A stretch of 55,724 nt of DNA from Hyphomicrobiaceae bacterium (GTDB taxonomy: Bacteria; Pseudomonadota; Alphaproteobacteria; Rhizobiales; Hyphomicrobiaceae). The stretch's first letter is position 1. The number at the start of each line of letters is the position of its first letter. The notes below the pieces were generated by a model, which worked only from the letters and a program-made list of their open reading frames with translations, searched no databases and was not told the origin of the DNA. Shown in pieces: positions 34,957-43,619 of the stretch. The translations under genes and the position numbers were made by a program. Where the stretch lies: NCBI GenBank assembly GCA_008933705.1, contig WBUN01000034.1, positions 1-55,724 on the forward strand. Reading direction: 5' to 3'.

Positions 34957-36312
34957 TCAACGCATCCTGGCGACGATCTCGGCAACAAGCTCCGTGTGCG
35001 GGCGGCCCGCCTGGAACTCCTCGCTGCCGAGAACGGCCAATAATGTCGGAATGTTCGTCTTCACGCCTTGGATCGGGAAGGCGCCAAGTGCGTCGATGAG
35101 CGCCGCACGGGCAGACTCCCGCGTCGGCCGATGCACGATGACTTTCGCAATCATGGGATCGTAGTGGGGCGTGACATCGCGCCCCTCGCAGTAACCGGTC
35201 TCGATGCGAACGCCTTGCGCGGCGGGCGGGCGGAATACGGTGAGCTTGCCCGGCGAGGGAAAGAAGCGCCTGGGGTCCTCCGCATAGACCCGCGCTTCGA
35301 TGGCGTGCCCCCTCATCGTGATCGGATGCGGCAGGATGTCAGCGAGGCGATCTCCAGCGGCGGAGCGGATCTGCGCCCGCACAAGATCGACCCCGGTGAT
35401 CTCCTCGGTCACGCCATGCTCAACCTGCAGGCGTGTATTCATCTCGAGGAAAGCCAGGTCACCGTCGGCATCCATCAGCATCTCCACGGTGCCGATGTTG
35501 TCGTACCCGGCAACGGCAAGCTTACCGGCGAGGCTGGCGGCTGTGGCCGCGATGCGTTCGCGCGACGCCGCAGGCGCAGGCGCCTCCTCGATCATCTTCT
35601 GATAGCGGCGCTGCACCGAACAGTCGCGCTCGAACAGGTGAGCGACATTGCCGTGCCGGTCGCCGAGAATCTGAAACTCGACGTGGCGCGGCCGCTCAAC
35701 GAAGCGTTCCAGGTACACATCGGCGGTTCCGAAAGCGCGCTCGCACAGCGCCGCCGCACGCTCCACGGCGCCGATGAGTTCGTCGGGTGTGCGGGCGGGC
35801 AGCATGCCGATGCCGCCGCCGCCGCCGGCCGGCTTCACCAACACCGGATAGCCGATGGATGCGGCTGCGCTCAGGATCGTGTCCTTCTCGCGGCTCAGAA
35901 CGCCCGATCCTCGCCCGACTGGAAGGCCGTAGCGCGTCGCGAGCCCGCGCGCCTTCGCCTTGTGGCCCATGTCGTCAATCCAACGCAGCGACGGCCCGAC
36001 GAAATGCGCTCCCGCACCATGAACACGCTCGGCAAAGCTGGCATTCTCCGACAGGAAGCCATAGCCCGGATGTACGGCGTCGGCACCGGTCTGCTTGATC
36101 GCGGAAATTATGGCGTCTTGATTGAGGTAGCTCTCGCGCGCGGGCGCCGGGCCGACGTGAACCGTTTCGCCAGCCAGTCCCAGGTAGGGCGCGCCGGCAT
36201 CGGCGTCAGAGTAGATCGCCACGGAGGGTATCTTCATCTCCGCGAGCGCGCGCAGAACCCGGGCGGCGACCGCGCCGCGATTGGCCACCAGGATCCTGCT
36301 GAACGCCGGCAT
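34957..36312 (-). CDS. Biotin carboxylase subunit of an acyl-CoA carboxylase
   Basis: The 451-residue ATP-grasp enzyme carboxylates biotin using bicarbonate. Segments: SRILVANRGAVAARVLRAL at the start, GADAVHPGYGFLSENASFAE, the glycine-rich ATP loop PVLVKPAGGGGGIGM, RHVEFQILGDRHGNVAHLFERDCSVQRRYQK, and the catalytic LEMNTRLQVEHGVTEEITGVDLV. The carrier domain is not fused; it is the separate 73-residue protein downstream. The ATG at 36312 gives the family-typical N-terminus. The open frame extends upstream, but that part lies in the preceding gene. Confidence 0.93.
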   Translation of the reverse strand: MPAFSRILVANRGAVAARVLRALAEMKIPSVAIYSDADAGAPYLGLAGETVHVGPAPARESYLNQDAIISAIKQTGADAVHPGYGFLSENASFAERVHGAGAHFVGPSLRWIDDMGHKAKARGLATRYGLPVGRGSGVLSREKDTILSAAASIGYPVLVKPAGGGGGIGMLPARTPDELIGAVERAAALCERAFGTADVYLERFVERPRHVEFQILGDRHGNVAHLFERDCSVQRRYQKMIEEAPAPAASRERIAATAASLAGKLAVAGYDNIGTVEMLMDADGDLAFLEMNTRLQVEHGVTEEITGVDLVRAQIRSAAGDRLADILPHPITMRGHAIEARVYAEDPRRFFPSPGKLTVFRPPAAQGVRIETGYCEGRDVTPHYDPMIAKVIVHRPTRESARAALIDALGAFPIQGVKTNIPTLLAVLGSEEFQAGRPHTELVAEIVARMR

Positions 36313-36326
36313 CCCCCTTGCTCCCT

Positions 36327-37901
36327 CTAGTAGCTCGTCGGCCAGGCGTGCATGAGATGCTGACCAACTCCGTTGGTCATGCGCTGGCGGTGGACCTCCA
36401 GCATGCGGATCAGGTAGTCGCGTGTATCCTCGGGGCGGATCACGTTTTGCGCCGCGTAGATTGCCGCCATATCCCAAGGCTCGTTGTCCTTGTTCATGCT
36501 GTTGAAGGCCTCCGAGAAGCCGGGATCGCCGGGCTCCAGGCCGTGCACGATTTTCACGGCGAAGGTCGGGTCCATGAAGCTGACCTCTGCGGTCGGCCAG
36601 ACCGCCACCTCGTCGGAATTCCGCCCACCGCCCATGTTGAGATACGCCTGCCCATAGCTCTTTCGCAGGATGACCGAGATCTTGGGCACGGTGCAGAGCT
36701 GCAGCGCCTGCATGTAGTTCATGATCTTCCCCGGCGCCCGCTTGCGCTCGGCTTCGGTGCCGATGGAGAAGCCCGGCGTGTCAACCAGCATCACGATAGG
36801 GATGTTGAAGCTGTCGCACAGCACGAGGAAGCTCGTGATCTTCTCGCACGCGTCGGTATCCATCGCCCCGCCCTTGAACAGCGGGTTGTTGGCGATGAAG
36901 CCGACAGTGCGTCCGGCAAGCCGTGCCAGCCCTGTCACCGCCACCTTGCCGAAGCGGGCTTTGAGTTCGAAGAAGCTTCCGGCATCGACGATGGCGCGAA
37001 TGATGTTGCGGACGTCGTAGACCTGCGTGCGCTTCTGGGGAAGGAGCTTGGCTATGCCTGCCATGGCTTTGCCGGAGTCGGGCGCAACGGCGCGCTCGGG
37101 CGGCGTCTCGTTGTGATGCGCGGGCATGTAGGAGAGAAAGGTCTTGATGGCGGCGATCGCGTCCTCGTCAGTGTCCACCACTTGATCGGCGAAGCCCGTG
37201 ACCTCGGCGTGCACCTTCCAGCCGCCCATCACCTCTGGGTCAACGGCCTCCTTGATGGCAAGCGAGGCAAGCTGAGCGCTCGACACGGCAAGCACCGCAC
37301 CCTTGCGCATCACATTGAAGTCCGACAGCACCGAGTACCAGGACGAGGATCCGTAGGAGTAGCCGAGCGTCGCGGATACCCATGGCGTCTCGCGCATGCG
37401 CATGTATTGCGTGCCATCGTTCCCGAGCAGCGCGCCCATTCCGCGGGACCCCATGTGATCGGGCATGCGTGCGCCGGAGGACTCGCCGAGAAACACCATG
37501 GGCAGCCCGCGCGCGGTCGCCACACGTTTCATGTGTCCAATCTTGCGGCCATTGGTGGCGCTCGAGGAGGCACCCATAACCGTGAAATCGTTGACAACGA
37601 CGGCACATTCGCGCCCGTCGATCTTGCCGAAGCCCACGATCTTGCCGTCAGTGGGCGAACGCTCGCGATCTTCCGGTCGCGTGGCAGAGGTGCCGAACAG
37701 ACCGGATTCGATGAAAGTACCGGCATCGACCAGCACATCGACGCGCTCCCGTGCATTGAGGACGCCGGCGGCCTTGCGGCGCGCGAGCTTCTCCGGCCCA
37801 CCCATGGCCAGCGCCTTGGCGCGCATAACCTCGTAGCGGTCGGCCTTCTCGGTGGCCGGATGCGGCTGACCCAGGGCGGCGACAGTGCGAGGCTTGCTCA
37901 T
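36327..37901 (-). CDS. Acyl-CoA carboxylase carboxyltransferase subunit (second of two)
   Basis: The 524-residue fused carboxyltransferase is clearly related to, but different from, the one at 33061. Seen are AGVLNARERVDVLVDAGTFIE, CAVVVNDFTVMGASSSATNGRK, the acyl-CoA loop GESSGARMPDHMGSRG, GFIANNPLFKGGAMDTDACEK, VDTPGFSIGTEAE and ILRKSYGQAYLNMGGG. The N-terminal domain has an extended GNDGTQYMRMRETPWVSATLG segment. The ATG at 37901 overlaps the CoA-transferase stop by four bases. A pair of unlike carboxyltransferases sharing one biotin carboxylase resembles heteromeric acyl-CoA carboxylases; the substrate is not readable. Confidence 0.88.
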   Translation of the reverse strand: MSKPRTVAALGQPHPATEKADRYEVMRAKALAMGGPEKLARRKAAGVLNARERVDVLVDAGTFIESGLFGTSATRPEDRERSPTDGKIVGFGKIDGRECAVVVNDFTVMGASSSATNGRKIGHMKRVATARGLPMVFLGESSGARMPDHMGSRGMGALLGNDGTQYMRMRETPWVSATLGYSYGSSSWYSVLSDFNVMRKGAVLAVSSAQLASLAIKEAVDPEVMGGWKVHAEVTGFADQVVDTDEDAIAAIKTFLSYMPAHHNETPPERAVAPDSGKAMAGIAKLLPQKRTQVYDVRNIIRAIVDAGSFFELKARFGKVAVTGLARLAGRTVGFIANNPLFKGGAMDTDACEKITSFLVLCDSFNIPIVMLVDTPGFSIGTEAERKRAPGKIMNYMQALQLCTVPKISVILRKSYGQAYLNMGGGRNSDEVAVWPTAEVSFMDPTFAVKIVHGLEPGDPGFSEAFNSMNKDNEPWDMAAIYAAQNVIRPEDTRDYLIRMLEVHRQRMTNGVGQHLMHAWPTSY

Positions 37902-39175
37902 GCCGATAGCTCGTGTCTTGCCGACTTCGTTGCGGCATCCCTCAAGGTGATCACGCCGTCGCACGCGAGTGCGTCAATCCTCGCATCGGCCAACCCAAGC
38001 ACATCGCGAAGCACCTGGCGCGAATCATGACCGACGTCGCGTCCCGCGTGACGCACGGCGCCCGGCGTGGCGGACAATCGCGGGACCACTCCCGCCACGG
38101 CGACGCTGCCCATATTGTCGTCCGGTGCCATCACGATGGAGGCGCGCGCGCGATAGTGAGGGTCGCGAAAAATATCCTCGATGGTGAAGATGCGCGTTGC
38201 AGGCACTGCCGCCTTCTGAAGAAGATCCTCGAGTTCAGCCAGCGCATGCGCCGAGGTCCAGCGGCCGATGATCTCGTCCAAGGCCGCGTAGTTCTCGTTG
38301 CGGCCGGCGTGATCGGAAAAGCGTGTGTCCTCGGCGAGTTCCGGCTGGCCCATGGCGGCGGCCAAGCGGCGAAAGAGGCTGTCAGCCATTGCGGTGATGT
38401 GGATGTAGGAGCCGTCGCCGGTGGGGTAGAGGTTGTTGGGTGTGCTGCCGATGAGACGCGCGCCGGTCCGGCTCGGTATGAACCCCATCTTGTCGTAGGC
38501 CGGAATCCAGGCCTCCATGAAATTGAAGGCACATTCGTAAAGTGCGGCGTCGATGAACTGGCCGCGCCCCGTGCGCTCCCGTGCCATCAGCGCAAGTACA
38601 GCCCCGTAGGCCCCGTGAAGCCCAGCAATGTAGTCCGTCATCGACACGCCGACGCGCGAGGGCGCGCGGTCTGGGTCTCCCGTCAGGTGTCGCAGGCCGC
38701 TGACGGCTTCACACACCACGCCGTAGCCCGGCCGATGCGAATAGGGACCGTCCTGGCCGAAGCCCGAGATGCGCACCATCACCAGGCGGGAATTCAGGCG
38801 GGACAGATCCGCCCAACCGAGCCCCCATTTCTCCAGCGTGCCCGGCTTGAAGTTCTCCACCACGATGTCGCTCCTGGCAGCCAGGGCGCGCACGATTTCG
38901 CGCCCCTCCTCGCGGTGCAGATCAAGAGAAACGAGCCTCTTGTTGCGGAAGATACTTGCGGCATAGAGCGAATGGCCATCGACCTGCTTGCCCATGGTGC
39001 GGACGGGATCGCCTTCAGCCGGCTCGATCTTGATCACCTCGGCGCCGAAGTCTGCCAGCATGCGGCCGCAGAATGGTCCTGCGACAGTTGAGCCAATCTC
39101 CAATACACGGTACCCGCTGAGCGGGCCTTGAGGCTTGTCTTGATCACCCTCGGACACGCGCTGCCAATCTCTCAC
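37898..39175 (-). CDS. Class III (CaiB/BaiF) CoA-transferase
   Basis: The 425-residue enzyme moves CoA from one acid to another through an aspartyl-CoA intermediate. Family blocks are LSGYRVLEIGSTVAGPFCGRMLADFGAEVIKIEPAEGDPVR, FRNKRLVSLDLHREEGREI, SDIVVENFKPGTLEKWGL and the catalytic-Asp region SRVGVSMTDYIAGLHGAYGAVLAL. It probably converts the imported acid to its CoA ester before carboxylation; this order is inferred from the operon. The GTG at 39175 overlaps the GntR stop by four bases, indicating coupled translation. Confidence 0.9.
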   Translation of the reverse strand: MRDWQRVSEGDQDKPQGPLSGYRVLEIGSTVAGPFCGRMLADFGAEVIKIEPAEGDPVRTMGKQVDGHSLYAASIFRNKRLVSLDLHREEGREIVRALAARSDIVVENFKPGTLEKWGLGWADLSRLNSRLVMVRISGFGQDGPYSHRPGYGVVCEAVSGLRHLTGDPDRAPSRVGVSMTDYIAGLHGAYGAVLALMARERTGRGQFIDAALYECAFNFMEAWIPAYDKMGFIPSRTGARLIGSTPNNLYPTGDGSYIHITAMADSLFRRLAAAMGQPELAEDTRFSDHAGRNENYAALDEIIGRWTSAHALAELEDLLQKAAVPATRIFTIEDIFRDPHYRARASIVMAPDDNMGSVAVAGVVPRLSATPGAVRHAGRDVGHDSRQVLRDVLGLADARIDALACDGVITLRDAATKSARHELSA

Positions 39176-39885
39176 AACACATACTTCTGGAAGCGGCGCA
39201 GATACTCCTTCGCGCCCAGGAGGTTCGCGCGTTTCAGGCGCTCCGCTTCCTCGGCATCGCCTGCGCGCATCGCGGCCACCGTTGCACGATGCTCACTGAG
39301 GCCGGCCTGCGCGCGCCCCGGCAGGATAACGATGCGACGGATCACGACGTGCGTCTTCTCGTAGATGCTGTCGAGCATCTGCGCGGCGACCGGATTGCGT
39401 GCGCATTCGATGAAGCGGCGCCGGAACCGCTCGTAACAGGCGAGGAAGGCATCGAAGTCTCCCGCCTTCACAAATTCGTCCATCGGCGCGCCGAACAGAT
39501 CGACGAACTCCTGCCACGTCTCCGGTGGCACATTTTCGGTAGCGGAGCGCACACAGAGCCCCTCGAGCACCGCGCGCACGTCGTACAAGTGGAAGACCTG
39601 GTCGAGCTCGAGCCGCGACACGACCGCGCCGCGATTGGGAATGCGCTCGATGAGGCCGCGGCTCTCCAGCGCGCCGAACACCTCGCGGATCCGCGTGCGC
39701 GGCACGCCGAACTCCTCCGCCAATTCATGCTCCCGCAGCTTTGCGCCGGGCGCGATGTCCTGCCGCGCGATGCGCTCGCGCAAAGTCTGAAGCACTTCGT
39801 GTGCCGCGGGGGTCGCCGATGCGCCGCGCCGACGCCGGCCCTTGGCGCGGTGCTTGGTCTTCAGCGCAATCACTTTGTCGGACAT
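39172..39885 (-). CDS. GntR-family (FCD type) transcriptional regulator
   Basis: The 237-residue protein has an N-terminal winged HTH (LRERIARQDIAPGAKLREHELAEEFGVPRTRIREVFGALESRGLIERIPNRGAVV) and a helical FCD ligand domain with metal/ligand His positions in YERFRRRF and KTHVVIRRI. It is the first gene of the nine-gene operon and probably represses it until a pathway acid binds. A 10-bp palindrome lies 70 bases upstream of its start. The lysine/arginine-rich N-terminal extension (KTKHRAKGRRRRG) is unusual but may simply add DNA contacts. Confidence 0.92.
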   Translation of the reverse strand: MSDKVIALKTKHRAKGRRRRGASATPAAHEVLQTLRERIARQDIAPGAKLREHELAEEFGVPRTRIREVFGALESRGLIERIPNRGAVVSRLELDQVFHLYDVRAVLEGLCVRSATENVPPETWQEFVDLFGAPMDEFVKAGDFDAFLACYERFRRRFIECARNPVAAQMLDSIYEKTHVVIRRIVILPGRAQAGLSEHRATVAAMRAGDAEEAERLKRANLLGAKEYLRRFQKYVL

Positions 39886-40267
39886 CGCCAGCTCAATCGG
39901 ACAACCGAGATCCTCATCAAACCAGCTAGCGCAAAATTGTCAACATTCTTGTACGCAAATTTGCAATACACTGCGTTACCTATTGATTATATTGACATTC
40001 CCTCTTCTGGAGTTCGCGGAAATCCGGCCCTCTGTTGCGCAGCGCGAAAACGACCCCTGCGCCATACGTGGCGGCAAGAGCCGTGCAGATCGGCGATGGC
40101 AGCTGCGCCTGGACGCTAAGGGTTCGGTTCCATCTGAGGCCGGAAGCCACTGGCGAGCCCGGGCTTGAGCGCGCCCGCGGCGGCCCTGTCGGCTGATACC
40201 TTTGGATCAGCGGGTGCGAACCACTATTCTCTTGTGCGACTCGTGGTCAAAGCCGAGCATCAACGAC
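39886..40267. promoter_or_regulatory. Divergent intergenic region between gntR operon and amn
   Basis: This 382-base gap has no supported gene. An A/T-rich patch (about 39930-40000) differs from its surroundings. It contains GCAAATTTGC (39955-39964), a perfect 10-bp palindrome flanked by TTGTAC and AATACA, which is a plausible GntR operator. The remaining 200 bases up to the amn start show no clear promoter boxes. Confidence 0.45.
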
Positions 40268-41737
40268 ATGTCACGCCCTCGCACCAAGCCGACTCTGTCC
40301 GCCCAGGCTGCGGTCGGTCGCCTCGAGGAATTGTACACCGAGGCGAGCACGGCGCTGGTCGAGGCGCTCGACCGCTTCGTCGGCGGAGGCAAGCCGCCCT
40401 CGCCCGAGGACCGTGACAGATTCCGCTACCCCCTGCTGCGCATCATTCATCGCGACACCGGCCGACCGCACCCGGCCGACCGGCGCGCCTTCGGCCGACT
40501 CCAGCGCCCCGGTGTCTACGAGACCACCATCACGCATCCCCGCGCATTCCGCCGCTACCTGCTCGAGCAGCTCGTCCCCCTTCAGAGCGAATACGGCGTC
40601 CAGATCGAGGTTGCGGCTGGCCAGCAGGAGATCCCTTATCCTTATGTTCTCGAACGTGCGGAGGACGCAGCCCGGGGAAAGGTGACGGCGGCCGATCTCG
40701 CCCGCCATTTCCCGACGCCGCATCTGGCCGCCGTCGGTGATGAGATCGCCGACGGCCAGTGGGAGTTCCGCCGCGGCCAGCCCCGACCGCTCTCCCTCTT
40801 CGATGCGGCACGCGTCGACTATTCCTTACGGCGACTGGTGCACTACACGGGTAGTGATTGGCGCCACGTGCAGAGCTGGATTCTGCTCACCAATTACCAT
40901 CGCTACATTGATCAGTTCGTGCAGTGGGGTCGCCAGCAGCTTTCCGCTGCGTCGCCGTTCACTCACATGGTTCTGCCGGGCAACGTCATCATTGAGCGCA
41001 CGCATTCGCCCGAGATGGCCAACATCCTGGCTGCCAGCTCCGAATGGCACCGGTATCAGATGCCTGCCTATCACCTCGCGGCGCCCGAGGGCGAAGGCGT
41101 CACGCTCGTCAACATCGGCGTCGGCCCTGCCAACGCCAAGAACATTACAGACCACCTCGCCGTCCTGCGCCCCAACTGCTGGCTCATGGTCGGCCACTGT
41201 GGAGGTTTGCGCGAGACGCAGAAGATCGGCGACTACGTGCTGGCCCACGCCTACCTGCGGCAGGATCACATCCTCGATGCGCTGCTGCCGCCGGAAATTC
41301 CATTGCCTGCGCTTGCCGAAATCCAGGTCGCGCTTCAGGACGCCGCCCTGGCCGCCACCGGGTCCACGCCCGAGCGACTGAAGGCGCACCTGCGCACCGG
41401 CACTGTCGTAACGTATGACGATCGCAACTGGGAGCTGCGTTTCAGTCAGGAGCGCAAGCGCTTCAATCTTTCCCGCGCCATCGCCGTCGATATGGAGAGC
41501 GGAACGGTCGCCGCGCAGGGCTTCAGATTGCGTGTGCCTTATGGAACCTTGCTTTGCGTCTCTGACAAACCGCTGCACGGCGAGATCAAGCTGCCCGGTG
41601 CTGCCAACGCATTCTATGAACGCGTCGTGGCGCAGCACCTCGACATCGGGTTGCGCGCCCTGGATCTTCTGCGCGCGCGACGCGACACGCTGCATTCGCG
41701 CAAGCTGCGCAGCTTCGACGAGCCGCCCTTCCGCTGA
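40268..41737 (+). CDS. amn: AMP nucleosidase
   Basis: The 489-residue enzyme hydrolyses AMP to adenine and ribose 5-phosphate. It has an N-terminal AMN-specific domain (FRYPLLRIIHRDTGRPHPADRRAFGRL then GVYETTITHPRAFRRYLLEQL) and a C-terminal nucleoside phosphorylase fold (LVNIGVGPANAKNITDHLAVLRPNCWLMVGHCGGLRETQKIGDYVLA, and AIAVDMESGTVAAQGFRLRVPYGTLLCVSDKPLHGE). The length fits the family. The ATG at 40268 was chosen over an upstream frame start that lacks family sequence. It stands alone, with no obvious operon partner. Confidence 0.93.
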   Translation: MSRPRTKPTLSAQAAVGRLEELYTEASTALVEALDRFVGGGKPPSPEDRDRFRYPLLRIIHRDTGRPHPADRRAFGRLQRPGVYETTITHPRAFRRYLLEQLVPLQSEYGVQIEVAAGQQEIPYPYVLERAEDAARGKVTAADLARHFPTPHLAAVGDEIADGQWEFRRGQPRPLSLFDAARVDYSLRRLVHYTGSDWRHVQSWILLTNYHRYIDQFVQWGRQQLSAASPFTHMVLPGNVIIERTHSPEMANILAASSEWHRYQMPAYHLAAPEGEGVTLVNIGVGPANAKNITDHLAVLRPNCWLMVGHCGGLRETQKIGDYVLAHAYLRQDHILDALLPPEIPLPALAEIQVALQDAALAATGSTPERLKAHLRTGTVVTYDDRNWELRFSQERKRFNLSRAIAVDMESGTVAAQGFRLRVPYGTLLCVSDKPLHGEIKLPGAANAFYERVVAQHLDIGLRALDLLRARRDTLHSRKLRSFDEPPFR

Positions 41738-41855
41738 TCGGCTAGCGCAGGCGAGCCTATGGTGGCCAATGCGCGTTGATCCAGGACAACGACGGTGAGG
41801 TGGCCCCAGCCTAGTCATGGGCCGCCTGATCAAGAAACCGAGAAGAACCTCAACT

Positions 41856-42119
41856 ATGAACCATCGTCATCGCAAGACCTTGCATGCCCTCTTCGCACAC
41901 CCTGTCAGCGCCAACATCGGCTTCAAGGACGTCGTTCATGTCTTCGAGGAACTGGGTGCGGAAGTCGACAACAAGGCCGGCAATCGCATTGGCGTGAAGT
42001 TCAACGGCCACTCGGCTGCATTTGTTCACGCACAGCACAGCCTGCCCAAGGAAGAGGTGATGCAAATCAGGAAGTTCCTTGAGCAATGCGGCGTCGATCC
42101 AGCAAAGTATCCTGTTTGA
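41856..42119 (+). CDS. HicA-family toxin-like protein, apparently without antitoxin
   Basis: The 87-residue protein starts MNHRHRKTLHALFAHPVSANIGF. It has the short double-stranded RNA-binding-like fold expected of the HicA group annotated as type II toxins (VVHVFEELGAEV, then RIGVKFNGHSAAFVHAQHS, then VMQIRKFLEQCGV). HicA toxins cleave mRNA, and a conserved His is usually required; the GHSAAF or AQHS His could serve. No hicB-like gene is found within 700 bases on either side. It may be a stand-alone member of the subfamily, or the antitoxin was lost. It lies 140 bases from the tRNA-Ala gene. Confidence 0.55.
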   Translation: MNHRHRKTLHALFAHPVSANIGFKDVVHVFEELGAEVDNKAGNRIGVKFNGHSAAFVHAQHSLPKEEVMQIRKFLEQCGVDPAKYPV

Positions 42120-42257
42120 CCACGAGGTATCCCTCGGCAAGCATCGTCAGGTCCCAGGGCCCTTCGGGAGCATCCTGGTAGATAGGAGGTGGAATATGCC
42201 GAGAGACATCCCCGATCTCTGCGTATTGCGCGTTTGATAACTTATTGAAATTGCTAT

Positions 42258-42333
42258 TGGTGGAGCCGAGCGGGATCGAACCGCTGACCTCGTGAATGCC
42301 ATTCACGCGCTCTCCCAACTGAGCTACGGCCCC
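42258..42333 (-). tRNA. tRNA-Ala, anticodon GGC
   Basis: The 76-base cloverleaf on the reverse strand begins GGGGCCGTAGCTCAGTTGGG and ends TCGGCTCCACCA. The acceptor stem GGGGCCG pairs with CGGCTCC (one G-T). The anticodon arm CGTGA-ATGGCAT-TCACG gives anticodon GGC, and the T-loop reads GGTTCGATCCC. The 3' CCA is encoded. Confidence 0.97.
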
Positions 42334-42481
42334 GACCTCTTGGGAAGCCGGCGGACATGGGTCTGACCGCCAGGCACGCCTAAGTATTCCGGAGTGGCGA
42401 ATTGCGCAAGGGGCTTACAGGCGCCAAGGCCGGCCGATCCGCATTTTGCCGCGATCGGCCCTTCTCAGGTACCCGCGGCCA

Positions 42482-42901
42482 TCAGTCGCCGGGTCGCTTG
42501 CGGCCATGCACCACCTGGCCGTCCTCCTTGGTGAAGGTGCCGATGTCGGCATTGGGCAGGATCTCGAGGACTACCTCGGAGGGGCGGCACAGGCGCACGC
42601 CCTTTGCTGTCACCACGATCGGCCGGTTGATCAGGATGGGGTGCTCCAGCATCAGCCCAATGAGCTGTTCGTCGGTCCATTTGGCATCGTCGAGACCCAA
42701 CTCGTCGTAGGGCGTGCCCTTGCGGCGCAGCAGCTCGCACGGCTTCATCTTCATGGCCTTGAGCAGCCAAACCAGCCGCTCGCGCGTCGGCGGAGCCTTC
42801 AGATATTCGACGACCTCGGGCTCCTCGCCGCTGCGGCGGATCATGGCCCGCGTGTTGCGCGACGTGCCGCAGGAAGGATTGTGATAGATGGTGATGGTCA
42901 T
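42482..42901 (-). CDS. arsC: Arsenate reductase, glutaredoxin-linked (ArsC)
   Basis: The 139-residue enzyme is of the ArsC/Spx thioredoxin-fold family. The active Cys is at residue 11 in YHNPSCGTSRNTRAM, and the family arginine region is present in ILINRPIVVTAKGVRLCRPSEVV. It reduces As(V) to As(III) with glutathione and glutaredoxin. It is the last gene of the ars operon, four bases after the aquaporin gene. A second, unrelated arsenate reductase is encoded in the same operon. Confidence 0.93.
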   Translation of the reverse strand: MTITIYHNPSCGTSRNTRAMIRRSGEEPEVVEYLKAPPTRERLVWLLKAMKMKPCELLRRKGTPYDELGLDDAKWTDEQLIGLMLEHPILINRPIVVTAKGVRLCRPSEVVLEILPNADIGTFTKEDGQVVHGRKRPGD

Positions 42902-42905
42902 CGCC

Positions 42906-43619
42906 TCACTCCGCGGCGTGCGTCTTCAAGGGTGCGGCCGCAGCCGCGGGCGTCCCGACGAGAGCCCTGCAAATATACAACGCGCACAGGGCGCCGGCGA
43001 GCTGTGCCAGGATGAAGGCGGGGGCGTCCACGGGACGAATACCGGCGAAGGTGTCGGACAGGCTGCGCGCAACGGTGACGGCCGGGTTGGCGAAGGAGGT
43101 CGATGCCGTGAACCAGTAGGCCGCCGTGATATAGAGCCCGACCGCCGCCGGCACCGCGCCGGCCCTTGCCCGCAGCGTCAGCAGGATGGTAGCGATCAGA
43201 CCGAACGTGGCGACCCATTCGGCAAACCACTGCGAAGGGCCGGAGCGGGCCTTCTGCGAGATCTGCAGCACCGCCTCGCCGAACATCGCATGCGCGGCCA
43301 GGACGCCGGCGATCCCGCCGGCGAGTTGCGCCAGCACGAAGAGCGCAGCTTCGTGCGCCGCCATCTCCCGCCTGAGCAGGAACGCCGCGGTCACGGCCGG
43401 GTTGAGATGCGCGCCCGAGATGGGGCCAAGCACGGTGATCAGAACGACGAGCATGCACCCCGTCGCCAGCGTATTGCCGAGCAGGGCGAGGGCGACGTTT
43501 CCGCCGGCCAGGCGCTCGGCCATGATGCCCGAGCCCACCACGGTCGCGAGCAGGAATGCGGTGCCGAGGAACTCGGCGCCCAGGCGCTGGGCGGGGGTGG
43601 CGGCCTGCACGATGGTCAT
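42906..43619 (-). CDS. aqpS: Aquaglyceroporin-type arsenite channel (AqpS-like)
   Basis: The 237-residue major intrinsic protein has six membrane helices and both NPA boxes, HLNPAVT (first half) and FANPAVT (second half). In rhizobia, AqpS replaces an ArsB/Acr3 pump and lets arsenite leave by diffusion after arsenate is reduced inside. The location between two arsenate reductase genes supports that role; no ArsB or Acr3 gene is seen here. The ATG overlaps the upstream arsC stop by four bases. Confidence 0.9.
   Translation of the reverse strand: MTIVQAATPAQRLGAEFLGTAFLLATVVGSGIMAERLAGGNVALALLGNTLATGCMLVVLITVLGPISGAHLNPAVTAAFLLRREMAAHEAALFVLAQLAGGIAGVLAAHAMFGEAVLQISQKARSGPSQWFAEWVATFGLIATILLTLRARAGAVPAAVGLYITAAYWFTASTSFANPAVTVARSLSDTFAGIRPVDAPAFILAQLAGALCALYICRALVGTPAAAAAPLKTHAAE

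Noticed and set aside
36318-38030. A 570-codon open frame antisense to the second carboxyltransferase
   Set aside because: The opposite strand codes for a clear carboxyltransferase with all motifs; the frame is a codon-bias shadow.
42067-42318. An 83-codon reverse frame running out of the tRNA-Ala gene
   Set aside because: Its beginning lies inside the tRNA, and no start codon exists in the part beyond it. The segment DAPEGPWDLTMLAEGYLVVK looks protein-like but cannot be assigned.
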